Positions 34,643 to 43,787 of a stretch of 64,000 nt of DNA are shown here, piece by piece. Made by a program: the position numbers and the translations under genes. A model generated the notes under the pieces. The model was given only the letters and a program-made list of their open reading frames with translations. It ran no database searches and was not told the origin of the DNA. Every line of letters starts with the position of its first letter. Within the stretch, counting starts at the first letter, position 1. The stretch comes from Corticimicrobacter sp040137905 (GTDB taxonomy: Bacteria > Pseudomonadota > Gammaproteobacteria > Burkholderiales > Burkholderiaceae_B): NCBI RefSeq assembly GCF_040137905.1, contig NZ_JBEFDG010000027.1, positions 1 to 64,000 of the forward strand, given 5' to 3'.

Positions 34643-37417
34643 TTGAAAGTTGCAGTATCCGACTCCAGCACACCCCCATCTGACTGGCATCACCTAGACC
34701 CCGATACTGTCTGCACGCTGCTGGACAGCGCCCCCTTGGGGCTGACACCGACTGAAGCGGCCCAGCGCCTGCAGCGCTTCGGCCCTAACACGCTGCCCGC
34801 TGCCCGCAGACAGCCTGCCTGGCGCAGGCTGCTGGCCCAGTTCCAGAACAGCATCATCTACCTGATGCTGGCAGCCGCACTGGTCACGGCTTTCCTTCAG
34901 CACTGGATCGATACCGGCGTCATCCTCGCGGTACTGGTCGTCAATGCCTTCGTCGGCTTTTTGCAGGAAGGCCGGGCCGAGCAAGCGCTCAACGCATTGC
35001 GCGACATGCTCGCACCGCATGCCCAGGTCCTGCGGGCAGGTTCCATACTGACCGTGCCAGCCGCCGATCTGGTACCCGGCGATATCGTCCTGCTCGAAGC
35101 CGGCGACCGTGTACCTGCCGACATGCGCCTGCTGCAGGCACGCCATCTGCTCATCGACGAATCCATCCTGACCGGCGAATCCCTCGCCAGCGAAAAAAAC
35201 ACGGCTGCAGCCCCCCTCGACAGCCTGCCGGGTGACCGTACCGGCATGGCCTATTCCGGCTCGCTGGTACTGGCCGGCCAGGCGCGGGGCATGGTCACCA
35301 CCACGGGACAAGCCACCGAAATCGGTCGCATCAACAGCCTGCTGGCCTCGGTCGACATGCTGCAGACACCCTTATTGCGACAGGTGGATCGTTTCAGCCA
35401 GCGGTTTACCGGACTGGTGCTGGGTGGCGGGCTGGTCCTGATGCTGTTTGCCGTATTCGTGCGCGAATATGCCTGGTCCGATGCCCTGCTGGCCGTGGTC
35501 AGCCTGGCAGCATCGATCGTGCCCGAAGGCCTGCCTGCGGTGATGACCATTACGCTGGCAATCGGCGTACGGCGCATGGCCGCACGCAATGCCATCGTCC
35601 GCAACCTGCCGGCCGTCGAGATTCTGGGTGCCACATCCATCATCTGTTCCGACAAGACCGGCACCCTGACCTGCAACGAAATGACCGTGCGTCGCCTGCA
35701 GATGTGCGACCGGCTCTATCATGTAGAGGGCAGCGGCTACGCACCGACGGGCCAGTTGCGCGAAAACCGCTGCGGCCAGCCAGGGGCCGCCATAGCACAC
35801 ACCAGCGAGCAACCCGGCGGCTGGCCGGCCGGCATGCGACACCTGCTGCACGCCGCCACCCTCTGCAACACGGCTCGCCTGCGTTGCCGGCAGGGAGAAT
35901 GGCAGGTCGAGGGCGACCCCATGGAAGGTGCCCTGCTGACAGCCGCGCTGAAGGCCGGCATCGATCCGGACACGTTGCGCAACGCCTGGCCCGAACAGGA
36001 CCAGATTCCCTTCAACCCGGAAAAGCGCATGATGGCCTCCCTGCACATCATGCGCCCCGACCTGGCCCCGCACTGGCACCTGCCGGATGGCCAGCGCTTC
36101 GTCTACGTCAAGGGTGCGCCGGAACAACTGCTGCAGTGCTGCGTGCAGCAGATGGCCCATGATGGCACGCTGGCCCCGCTGGACACCGATGCCTGGCAGG
36201 CTGCCATCACGGCAGCCGCCGACCAGGGAGAGCGCGTGCTCGGCTTTGCGGTGCGGGCCGCCAATCCTGCCAAGGACCGCTTCACCAGCGAGCATCCGGG
36301 CGATAACCTGACCTTTCTCGGCCTGGCCAGCCTGATTGACCCGCCGCGCCCCGAGGCAATACGTGCCATTGCCGAGTGCGCCACTGCGGGCATCCGCGTC
36401 AAGATGATTACCGGCGACCACGCCCTCACGGCTGCCGCCATCGCACGCCAGCTTGGACTGGGCGAGCAGCCCGCCGTGCTGACGGGAGCCGACCTCGACG
36501 GCATCGCCGACGCCGAGCTTCCTGCTCGCGCCATGACCACGACGGTCTTTGCACGCACCAGCCCCGAACACAAGTTGCGTATCGTCCGGGCATTGCAGTC
36601 GCAGGGTGCCGTGGTCGCCATGACCGGCGACGGCGTCAACGATGCGCCGGCGCTCAAGCAGGCCGATGTCGGTGTCGCCATGGGCAACAAGGGCACGGAA
36701 GCCGCCAAGGAGGCTTCCCGCATCGTGCTGGCGGACGATAATTTCGCCTCGATCGCTGCCGCTGTCCATGAGGGGCGCACGGTCTACGACAATATCCGCA
36801 AAGTCATTGCCTGGACGCTGCCGACCAACGGCGGCGAGGTCCTGTTCCTGATCCTGGCATTGCTGCTTGGCTACACGCTGCCCATGACCCCGGCACAGAT
36901 CCTGTGGATCAACCTGGCCACCACCGCAACGCTTGGTCTGGTACTGGCCTTCGAGCCCTCGGCACCCGATGTCATGCAACGCCCGCCACGCCCGGCCAAT
37001 GCGCCGCTGCTATCGCGGCCCCTGGTCTGGCGCATTGTTCTGGTCTCCCTGTTTTTCCTGGCTGGCGGCCTGGCCATGACGGCCTATGCCGACCAGCGCA
37101 GCTACACCACCGAACACTGGCGCACACTGGTCGTCAACGTCATCGTCGGCATGGAAATCGCCTACCTGTTCTCGGTACGTGGCCTGCATCACCCGCATCT
37201 CGACTGGCGACAACTGCTCGGCACCCGGGCCACGCTGGCCGCACTGCTGGCCATCACGCTGCTGCAGGCCGTATTTACCTACCTGCCCTGGATGAACACC
37301 GCATTCCAGACCGTACCGCTGTCGCTTGCCGACTGGTTCGCGATTATGATGATTGCACTCGCCCTGTTCCTGATCCTGGAGGCGGAGAAAAAAATCGCCT
37401 CACGCTTTGCTTCCTGA
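34643..37417 (+). CDS. P2-type cation-transporting ATPase
   Basis: ATP-driven cation pump of 924 residues in the inner membrane. Domains in order: N-terminal cation ATPase domain with LGLTPTEAAQRLQRFGPNTLP, two helices, actuator domain with ILTGESLASEKNTAA, helices with the ion-site PEGLPA motif, phosphorylation motif CSDKTGTLTCNE (Asp337), nucleotide-binding domain with KGAPEQLL, MITGDH, hinge TGDGVNDAPALKQADVGVAMG, and six C-terminal helices. It resembles the Ca2+/Na+/K+ group (Pma/SERCA-like); the transported ion is uncertain. TTG start behind GAGGAG. A stress protein gene follows. Confidence 0.9.
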   Translation: MKVAVSDSSTPPSDWHHLDPDTVCTLLDSAPLGLTPTEAAQRLQRFGPNTLPAARRQPAWRRLLAQFQNSIIYLMLAAALVTAFLQHWIDTGVILAVLVVNAFVGFLQEGRAEQALNALRDMLAPHAQVLRAGSILTVPAADLVPGDIVLLEAGDRVPADMRLLQARHLLIDESILTGESLASEKNTAAAPLDSLPGDRTGMAYSGSLVLAGQARGMVTTTGQATEIGRINSLLASVDMLQTPLLRQVDRFSQRFTGLVLGGGLVLMLFAVFVREYAWSDALLAVVSLAASIVPEGLPAVMTITLAIGVRRMAARNAIVRNLPAVEILGATSIICSDKTGTLTCNEMTVRRLQMCDRLYHVEGSGYAPTGQLRENRCGQPGAAIAHTSEQPGGWPAGMRHLLHAATLCNTARLRCRQGEWQVEGDPMEGALLTAALKAGIDPDTLRNAWPEQDQIPFNPEKRMMASLHIMRPDLAPHWHLPDGQRFVYVKGAPEQLLQCCVQQMAHDGTLAPLDTDAWQAAITAAADQGERVLGFAVRAANPAKDRFTSEHPGDNLTFLGLASLIDPPRPEAIRAIAECATAGIRVKMITGDHALTAAAIARQLGLGEQPAVLTGADLDGIADAELPARAMTTTVFARTSPEHKLRIVRALQSQGAVVAMTGDGVNDAPALKQADVGVAMGNKGTEAAKEASRIVLADDNFASIAAAVHEGRTVYDNIRKVIAWTLPTNGGEVLFLILALLLGYTLPMTPAQILWINLATTATLGLVLAFEPSAPDVMQRPPRPANAPLLSRPLVWRIVLVSLFFLAGGLAMTAYADQRSYTTEHWRTLVVNVIVGMEIAYLFSVRGLHHPHLDWRQLLGTRATLAALLAITLLQAVFTYLPWMNTAFQTVPLSLADWFAIMMIALALFLILEAEKKIASRFAS

Positions 37418-37436
37418 ATCCATACGGAGAACGTCA

Positions 37437-38315
37437 ATGTCATCCACGTCTACACCGGCCATTCCTTCCATCCTCCTGGCGACCGACCTGAGCGCCCGCT
37501 GCGATCGCGCCCTGGACCGTGCCGTGCAACTGGCCGGACAGCAGGGTGCCCGCCTGGTCGTCCTGCATGTCCAGGAGCCCAGCGCACTGGCTCAACTGAC
37601 CATTCCCTCGTGGCGTCGCGTCAATGCCAACCACCAGGAGATCGCCACCCGCCGCCTGCGCAAGGATCTGGCCGGCGCGAAAATCGACCTGGAAGTCGTC
37701 GTCAAGGCCGGCAAGGCTGTCGAATCCATCATCGAAACGGCACAGAGCCACGGCTGCGGCCTGATCGTCACCGGGATTGCCCGCGATGAAACTCTGGGCC
37801 GGCTGATTCTGGGCACCACAGTGGAAAAGCTGGTCCGCACCGCCACCATCCCCGTACTGGTCGTGCGCAACAAGCCGCATGGTGCCTACCGCAACGCACT
37901 GCTGGCCACGGATTTTTCCGACGGTTCGCGCCACGCGCTGTCTGCGGCACGCCCCTGGCTGCCCGGCGTCGATATCACACTGTTCCATGCCTTCAATGCA
38001 CCGGCCAGCAGCACCGGAGAAACGCATGCACAGCAGGTCGAAGGCTTTCGCAAGGCCGCCCAGGAACAGGCCCGGGCATTCGTCGCCAGCCTGTCCGGCA
38101 CCGAGGCCGGCAACAAGGTAGAAGTTGAATATGGCCAGCCTGAAACCCTGCTATCGGCCCGGGCGTTCGATGATGACGATACCGAACTGGTCATTGCCGG
38201 CACACATGGCCTGACCGGCATCCTGCGCACCTCGATCGGCAGCGTGGCCGACAGTCTGCTTGAATCGTTGCCGTGTGACGTGCTGGTGGTGCGTCAGCCT
38301 GCCACGGCGGCCTGA
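37437..38315 (+). CDS. tandem-domain universal stress protein
   Basis: A 292-residue protein of two UspA domains: residues about 8-145, starting PSILLATDLSARCDRALDRAVQLA and ending VTGIARDETLGRLILGTTVEKLVRTATIPVLVVRNKP, and about 150-292, starting YRNALLATDFSDGSRHAL and ending IAGTHGLTGILRTSIGSVADSLLESLPCDVLVVRQP. The G-2x-G-9x-G-(S/T) ATP-type motif is visible in both halves. It starts 19 bases after the P-type ATPase, so the two may be co-expressed. Its 3' end overlaps the convergent ampG by 22 bases. Confidence 0.92.
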   Translation: MSSTSTPAIPSILLATDLSARCDRALDRAVQLAGQQGARLVVLHVQEPSALAQLTIPSWRRVNANHQEIATRRLRKDLAGAKIDLEVVVKAGKAVESIIETAQSHGCGLIVTGIARDETLGRLILGTTVEKLVRTATIPVLVVRNKPHGAYRNALLATDFSDGSRHALSAARPWLPGVDITLFHAFNAPASSTGETHAQQVEGFRKAAQEQARAFVASLSGTEAGNKVEVEYGQPETLLSARAFDDDDTELVIAGTHGLTGILRTSIGSVADSLLESLPCDVLVVRQPATAA

Positions 38316-39529
38316 TCGATCCTGTCGATATCCTGGCGCCGCCGGTACAGCAGCGCCAGGCCCGGCACGGAGATCAGCACGGTCGCCAGGAAAAACCCCG
38401 GCCAGCCCCACCATCCCACCAGCACCGGCGTGAGCGGGCCCGCCAGATAGGTGCGGCCCACTGCCGACAGCGCCGACAGCAGCGCAAACTGCGTGGCCGC
38501 GAAGCGGGCATCACACAGCCCCAGGCACAGTGCCACGAACGCCGCTGTTCCCAGCCCACCGCACAAGTTCTCGAAACCCACCGCCGCGCCCATGATCCAG
38601 ATATTCTTGGGTGCCACAGCCACGACCCAATAGCCCAGATTCGACAGGGCCTGCAGAATGCCGAACAGCATCAGCGCGCGATACAGCCGCAGACGGGCCA
38701 TCAGCGCTCCGCCCGCCAGGGCACCCACAATGGTGGCAGCCAGGCCCAGCACCTTGTTGACCATGCCCACTTCGGCCGGGCCATAGCCGCCACCGCGGAT
38801 CAGGAAGGTGGTCGACAGCGCACCGGCAAAGGCATCACCCAGCTTGTAGAGCACGATCAGCAACAGCAGGGCCCAGGCTTCGCGGCGGCTGAAGAACTCG
38901 CGAAACGGTTCGATCACAGCGGCCCGCAGCGTCCGGGGTGCAGACTCGACCCGCTCCGGCTCGGGTGCCACCAGCGTCGCCAGGGCACCGATCAGCATCA
39001 GCCCGCCCATCAGGAAATAGGTGTTGTGCCAACCCAGCCAGCGATCAGCCAGCACCAGTGCCAATCCGCCCGAGGCCAGCATGCCGAGCCGGTAACCCAT
39101 GACGGACAGGGCCGCACCGGCCCCCCGCTCCTCTTTCTTGAGGATATCGACGCGGTAGGCATCGTAGGCAATATCCTGGCTCGCAGATATAAACACCACC
39201 ACCGTAGCCAGCAGGGCCAGCGGCCACAGAGACGAGGCCGGCGACAGCATTCCCATGAGTATCAGGCCCGCGACCAGCAGCAACTGGCTCATGAATATCC
39301 AGCCACGCCGCCGCCCCAGCCAGGGCAGGCGATAGCGGTCAAGCAAGGGGGCCCACAGGAACTTGAGGGTATAGGCCGAGCCGATCAGGGTCAGGAAACC
39401 GATTTCCTGCAGGGAGACATTTTCGACTGTAGCCCACGCCTGCAAGGTGCCGCCTGTCAGAGCCAGCGGCAGCCCGCTGGCAAACCCCAGAGGCAGGAGC
39501 GGCCAGACATTGCGGCGAAAATAGATCAC
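38294..39529 (-). CDS. ampG: AmpG-family muropeptide permease (MFS)
   Basis: Inner-membrane importer of GlcNAc-anhydroMurNAc peptides for cell wall recycling. The 411-residue product has about twelve helices and AmpG signatures: PLGFASGLPLALTGGTLQAW, KFLWAPLLDRY, SQDIAYDAYRVDILKKEERGAGAALSVMGYRLGML and a late FENLCGGLGTAAFVA. The GTG at 39529 overlaps the metW stop by four bases (GTGA) and gives the right N-terminus. Last of the metX-metW-ampG unit. Confidence 0.9.
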   Translation of the reverse strand: MIYFRRNVWPLLPLGFASGLPLALTGGTLQAWATVENVSLQEIGFLTLIGSAYTLKFLWAPLLDRYRLPWLGRRRGWIFMSQLLLVAGLILMGMLSPASSLWPLALLATVVVFISASQDIAYDAYRVDILKKEERGAGAALSVMGYRLGMLASGGLALVLADRWLGWHNTYFLMGGLMLIGALATLVAPEPERVESAPRTLRAAVIEPFREFFSRREAWALLLLIVLYKLGDAFAGALSTTFLIRGGGYGPAEVGMVNKVLGLAATIVGALAGGALMARLRLYRALMLFGILQALSNLGYWVVAVAPKNIWIMGAAVGFENLCGGLGTAAFVALCLGLCDARFAATQFALLSALSAVGRTYLAGPLTPVLVGWWGWPGFFLATVLISVPGLALLYRRRQDIDRIDQAAVAG

Positions 39530-40191
39530 GCGCCGTCCGCCGTCTTGAAGGGCGACATGAAGCGATACACGGCCAGGGTGCTGCGCCACTGCGGCAACAG
39601 GCGAGTTTCATGCCGCCCGTTGAAGGTCGCCCGCTCCAGGATGGTGAAACCCAACTGGCGCGCCAGATCCTCGAAATCGCGCAGCGTGCACAGGTGGATA
39701 TTGGGCGTGTCGTACCACTGGTAGGGCATCTGCCCCGTGACCGGCATGCGCCCTCTGAAAATCGCCCATACGTGCGGCCAGTAGCCAAAATTCGGGAATG
39801 ACACGATACCGTAGCGAGCCACCCGGCCCATTTCGCGCAGGATATGCTCGGTATGATGCATCGACTGCAACGTCTGCGACAGCACGACCGTGTCGAACTG
39901 CTGGTCGTCAAACAAAGCCAGGCCCTGCTCCAGGTTCTGCTGCAGCACGCGTACACCACGCCGGACACAAGAGATCATGCAACCGTCGTTGATCTCGATG
40001 CCGGTGCCCTGCACCCGCCGCACATCGCGCAGATAGGCCAACAGGGCACCATCGCCGCAACCCAGGTCGAGCACCTTGCTGCCCGGCTCGATCCAGCCTG
40101 CGATCCGTGACAGGTCGGCGCGTAACAGCGGGACCCGCTGAATAGAGTCCGGCCCCAGGCCGTCCGCCACGGCCACGCCGGGCACCGGCAT
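39526..40191 (-). CDS. metW: methionine biosynthesis protein MetW
   Basis: SAM-dependent methyltransferase-fold partner of MetX in betaproteobacteria. The product (221 residues from 40191) has LRADLSRIAGWIEPGSKVLDLGCGDGALLAYL (motif I), GTGIEINDGCMISCVRRGVRVLQQNLEQGL and the MetW-typical VVLSQTLQSMHHTEHILREMGRVARYGIVSFPNFGYW. The ATG at 40191 has an AGGA with a 7-base spacer; a GTG at 40254, overlapping metX by 14 bases and behind GGGAG, is an equally possible start. Confidence 0.92.
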   Translation of the reverse strand: MPVPGVAVADGLGPDSIQRVPLLRADLSRIAGWIEPGSKVLDLGCGDGALLAYLRDVRRVQGTGIEINDGCMISCVRRGVRVLQQNLEQGLALFDDQQFDTVVLSQTLQSMHHTEHILREMGRVARYGIVSFPNFGYWPHVWAIFRGRMPVTGQMPYQWYDTPNIHLCTLRDFEDLARQLGFTILERATFNGRHETRLLPQWRSTLAVYRFMSPFKTADGA

Positions 40192-40240
40192 GGCCTTTTC
40201 CTGAGATACGGAGCCTGCGCGGATCGCTGCGGACAAGGAA

Positions 40241-41506
40241 TCAGGTTGCTGCACGGACGTCTCCCGCCCTGACCCGTGCCGGCAGGCCGAGTTCCAGGGC
40301 AATGCGATCATAATAGCCGGCCACCACCGCATGGTAACGCGCATCATCGAGCAGGAAGGCATCATGGCCGTGCGGCGCATCGATCTCAGCGTAGGTCACG
40401 GGATGGCCATTCTTGAGCAGGGCGCGCACGATTTCCTGTGATCGCTCGGGCGGAAAGCGCCAGTCGGTCGTGAACGACACCAGCAGGAACCCGGCCTGGG
40501 CCGGTTGCAATGCACGTGCCAGATCGCCGCCAGTCGTGCGGGCCGGATCGAAGTAATCCAGCGCGCGCGTAATCAGCAGATAGGTGTTGGCATCGAAATA
40601 GCGGGAAAATTTCTCACCCTGGTAGCGCAGATAGGACTCGACCTCGAATTCGACATCGTAGCCATAGCGATAATCGCCATTGCGCTCCTCTGCCGCCCGC
40701 TGGTTGCGGCCGAACTTGCGCGCCATATCATCATCGGACAGATAGGTAATGTGGCCAATCATGCGGGCCACGGACAGACCACGCCCCGGCACGCTGTCGT
40801 GCGCATAGTAATGGCCACCGTGAAAGTCCGGATCGGTGATGATGGCTCGCCGGGCCACTTCGTTAAAACCGATGTTCTGCGCCGACAGCCGCGGCGTGCT
40901 GGCGATCACGATGCAATGCCGCACCCGCTCCGGGCAGGTCACGGCCCAACTCAGGGCCTGCATGCCGCCCAGCGAGCCGCCCATCACGGCGGCGAACTGC
41001 TGGATGCCGAAATAGTCGGCGACACGGGCCTGGGCATGTACCCAATCCTCGACGGTCAGCACAGGGAAATCCGCCCCCCAGGGACGGTCCGTGGCCGGAT
41101 TGATGCTGGTCGGCCCGGTAGAGCCGAAGCAGGACCCCAGGTTGTTGATGCCGATCACGAAGAAGCGATCCGTATCCAGAGGCTTGCCGGGCCCGACCAT
41201 GTTGTCCCACCAGCCGATATCCTTGGGGTCATCGACGGCGATCCCCGCCACATGGTGGGAGGCATTCAGGGCGTGGCAAACCAGTACGGCGTTGGTGCGG
41301 GCCTCGTTGAGTTGGCCATAGGTCTCGACCACCAGTTCATAGGCAGGCAGGACCTGACCGCTGGCAAGCCGCAGCGGTTCGTCGAAAGCGATACGTTCGG
41401 GGGTCACGACACCGGCAGAGCCGATGGCAGATGCAGCAGGGACGCGGCAGGTATCAACGAGTGAAGCCGTCGCTCCATGATCGGGGAGCAGTGCAGGTGT
41501 GGTCAT
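40241..41506 (-). CDS. metX: homoserine O-acetyltransferase/O-succinyltransferase MetX
   Basis: Acylates homoserine, the committed step to methionine. The 421-residue alpha/beta hydrolase has LRLASGQVLPAYELVVETYG, VCHALNASHHVAG (oxyanion), the nucleophile elbow VMGGSLGGMQALSWA with the active-site Ser, and C-terminal IDAPHGHDAFLLDD with catalytic Asp/His. The N-terminal 35 residues are low complexity. A SAM-II riboswitch sits directly over its ribosome binding site, so SAM should shut off translation of metX and the coupled metW-ampG. Confidence 0.95.
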   Translation of the reverse strand: MTTPALLPDHGATASLVDTCRVPAASAIGSAGVVTPERIAFDEPLRLASGQVLPAYELVVETYGQLNEARTNAVLVCHALNASHHVAGIAVDDPKDIGWWDNMVGPGKPLDTDRFFVIGINNLGSCFGSTGPTSINPATDRPWGADFPVLTVEDWVHAQARVADYFGIQQFAAVMGGSLGGMQALSWAVTCPERVRHCIVIASTPRLSAQNIGFNEVARRAIITDPDFHGGHYYAHDSVPGRGLSVARMIGHITYLSDDDMARKFGRNQRAAEERNGDYRYGYDVEFEVESYLRYQGEKFSRYFDANTYLLITRALDYFDPARTTGGDLARALQPAQAGFLLVSFTTDWRFPPERSQEIVRALLKNGHPVTYAEIDAPHGHDAFLLDDARYHAVVAGYYDRIALELGLPARVRAGDVRAAT

Positions 41507-41510
41507 ACGG

Positions 41511-41568
41511 ACCTCTTTAGCTGGATTTATGGGGCGCCCGCAAGCGGATCAGGCAAATCGGCGCCGGA
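41511..41568 (-). promoter_or_regulatory. SAM-II riboswitch upstream of metX
   Basis: On the minus strand, P1 is a GC-rich stem (GGCGCC at about 41565-41560 with GGGCGCCC at about 41540-41531). The L1 loop begins GATTTGCC, then comes the 3' signature ATAAATCCAGCTAAAGAGG (about 41530-41512), which matches the conserved SAM-II (metA) ATAAATGTAGCTAAAAAGG class. The final AAAGAGG is the ribosome binding site, five bases before the metX ATG, so SAM binding in the H-type pseudoknot would mask it. Promoter-like TAGAAT lies upstream at 41585-41580. Confidence 0.8.
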
Positions 41569-41957
41569 ATGTGGCAAATATTCTAGCATCAGCAAACGCC
41601 GTCGGGCCAATGCCCCTGCTGCCCGCAGGCCATCGCAGACCGGATCTGCCCGGTGCTGATGTGCTACAAAAAGCAACCATCCCCCCAGTAAAAATCACAC
41701 AATGAAACACATACGACATCATCCAGGCGATCACCAATACTGTGAAATTTTCTCTTTCCAGATCAAAGATCCAGCACCTTTCTCATGGATGGATACCGCT
41801 TTCTCCCTGCGGCAAGCCTGCTGACAGACATCGGTAACGTGATGAAGCGATATGCATATCATTTTCAAGAATAAATCTGTCAGGCCTCGTTATAGTCTTT
41901 CAAAAAATCACAACCGCAGCATCCCCCTGCTACCCACGCCAAAAAGAGAGCCACATC
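41569..41957. other. AT-rich intergenic region between metX leader and LuxR-type gene
   Basis: About 390 bases without a supported gene. The left part carries the metX promoter (minus strand, TAGAAT about 41585-41580). A 40-codon reading frame from ATG 41702 ends at TGA near 41824 and has no recognisable domain; it could be a relic of an upstream part of the LuxR-type gene. A TATAGT at about 41890-41895 is a plausible -10 for the rightward LuxR-type gene. Confidence 0.4.
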
Positions 41958-42170
41958 GTGCCGCTGGACATCAAGAAGCCACTTTCCCCCCGTGAAATCG
42001 ACTGCCTGAACTGGATTGCGCAAGGCAAGACCAGTTGGGAGACATCCCGCATCCTGCAGATGAGTCAACGCACTGTCGACTACCATATCCAGAGCGCCTG
42101 CAACAAACTCAATGCAGCCAACCGCACCGCTGCCGTTGCCTGCGCCATCCGCAGGCGGCTGGTCGAGTAA
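41958..42170 (+). CDS. stand-alone LuxR/GerE-type HTH protein (70 residues)
   Basis: The whole protein is a LuxR-type DNA-binding domain: LSPREIDCLNWIAQGKTSWETSRILQMSQRTVDYHIQSACNKLNAANRTAAVACAIRRRLV, with the E, L, W and G positions of the GerE fold and the recognition helix SQRTVDYHI. No sensor or ligand domain precedes it. It starts at GTG behind GAGAG. Resembles the C-terminal domain of quorum-sensing LuxR proteins. It is 33 bases before gshA, so it may share a transcript. Truncated regulator or genuine mini-regulator are both possible. Confidence 0.72.
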   Translation: MPLDIKKPLSPREIDCLNWIAQGKTSWETSRILQMSQRTVDYHIQSACNKLNAANRTAAVACAIRRRLVE

Positions 42171-42203
42171 AATCGGCCGATCAAATGACCGAAGAATACG
42201 ACT

Positions 42204-43787
42204 GTGACTGCTGACACCCTACATCGCCGGCTGGAAAGCCTGGACGCCCACCCGGCCCTGCTGACCGGCATCCAGCGCGGTATCGAACGCGAAGGCCTGC
42301 GCACCGACGGCACCGGCCAGTTGGCCATGACGCCGCATGCAGCCAGCCTGGGATCGGCGCTGACGCACCCCCGCATCACCACCGATTATTCGGAAGCCCT
42401 GCTCGAACTGATCACCGGCGTCCACGGCACAACCGACGCCCTGTTCGACGAGTTGGGTACCACGCACCGCTATGTCCAGCAGAACCTGGGCACCGAACTG
42501 CTCTGGGCCCACTCCATGCCCGCCAGCCTGCCGGGCGAGGCACAGATCCCGATTGCCTGGTACGGTACGTCGCACAGCGGCATGCTCAAGCACGTCTATC
42601 GCCGGGGGCTGGCCGAACGCTATGGCAAGATCATGCAGTGCATTGCCGGGCTGCACTACAACTTCTCCCTGCCCGAGGCCTTCTGGGACACGCTGGGCTA
42701 CCCAGGCGATACCCCAAGGGCTCGCCGCTCCAGTGCCTACATCGCGCTGATCCGCAATTTCAGCCGCTACAGCTGGCTGCTGATGTATCTCTTCGGTGCC
42801 TCACCGGCCGCTTCGGCCTGCTTCCTGGAGGGCCGCCCGCACCATCTGCAGCGCCTGGATCGCGACACCTGGTTCCTGCCGCACGCCACCAGCCTGCGCA
42901 TGAGCGACCTCGGCTACCAGAACGAGGCCCAGTCTCGACTCAAGCCCTGCTACAACGATCTCGACACATTCATCGCCCGCCTGCGCGAAGCAGTGACCGA
43001 GCCCTGGCCTGCCTACGAAGCCATCGGTACCCATCGCGATGGCGAATGGATCCAGCTCAACACACACATCCTGCAGATCGAGAACGAATACTACTCGGCC
43101 ATCCGCCCCAAGCAGACCGCCGCACGCGGTGAACGTCCACTCACGGCGCTGTCCGAACGGGGCATCCAGTACATCGAGGTGCGCTGCCTGGATCTCGATC
43201 CCTACGAGCCGTTTGGTATCGGTGCCACCACCAGCCATTTCCTGGATGCCTTCCTGCTGTACTGCGCCCTGCTCGATAGCCCGCATTGCGGACCGGCGGG
43301 CTTTTGCCAGACCAGTGCCGACAATTTCAAGACGGTGGTCGAAGCCGGCCGACGCCCCGGCCTGATGCTGGAACGCAACGGAGAAGCCATTGTGCTGACA
43401 GACTGGGGGCACCAACTGCTGGATGGCATCCTGCTGTGTGCCCGGCACCTGGACGCCGCCAACGGCGGTACGCGTCATGCCGATGCCGTCGCCCAGCAAC
43501 GTGCCAAGATCGATCGGGTAGACCTGACGCCTTCGGCACGCGTGCTCAATGACCTGCAGCAACGCGGCATCTCGCTGCATCAGCATGCGCTGGAGCTGAG
43601 TCGCCGACATGCAGATACCCTGCGGGCACAGCCGCTGCCGGCCGGCCTTGATGCCCAATACCGGGCCATGGCACTGACATCGCTGGATGCACAGGTCGAG
43701 CTGGAACGCACCGATACCGGGACATTCGACGAATACGTCGCGCGCTACGAACGGGCACTGCCGGGTGCCACCACCTCGGCCAGTTGA
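42204..43787 (+). CDS. gshA: glutamate-cysteine ligase GshA (proteobacterial type)
   Basis: First enzyme of glutathione synthesis. The 527-residue product matches the E. coli-type family: LLTGIQRGIEREGLRTDGTGQLAMTPH, TDYSEALLELITGVH, the MQCIAGLHYNFSLPEAFW segment and GIQYIEVRCLDLDPYEPFGI. The start is GTG at 42204. The last 43 bases overlap the convergent LysR gene. Confidence 0.93.
   Translation: MTADTLHRRLESLDAHPALLTGIQRGIEREGLRTDGTGQLAMTPHAASLGSALTHPRITTDYSEALLELITGVHGTTDALFDELGTTHRYVQQNLGTELLWAHSMPASLPGEAQIPIAWYGTSHSGMLKHVYRRGLAERYGKIMQCIAGLHYNFSLPEAFWDTLGYPGDTPRARRSSAYIALIRNFSRYSWLLMYLFGASPAASACFLEGRPHHLQRLDRDTWFLPHATSLRMSDLGYQNEAQSRLKPCYNDLDTFIARLREAVTEPWPAYEAIGTHRDGEWIQLNTHILQIENEYYSAIRPKQTAARGERPLTALSERGIQYIEVRCLDLDPYEPFGIGATTSHFLDAFLLYCALLDSPHCGPAGFCQTSADNFKTVVEAGRRPGLMLERNGEAIVLTDWGHQLLDGILLCARHLDAANGGTRHADAVAQQRAKIDRVDLTPSARVLNDLQQRGISLHQHALELSRRHADTLRAQPLPAGLDAQYRAMALTSLDAQVELERTDTGTFDEYVARYERALPGATTSAS

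Noticed and set aside
35372..36979. 535-codon minus-strand ORF opposite the P-type ATPase
   Set aside because: All P-type ATPase motifs lie on the plus strand in one frame; this is a shadow.
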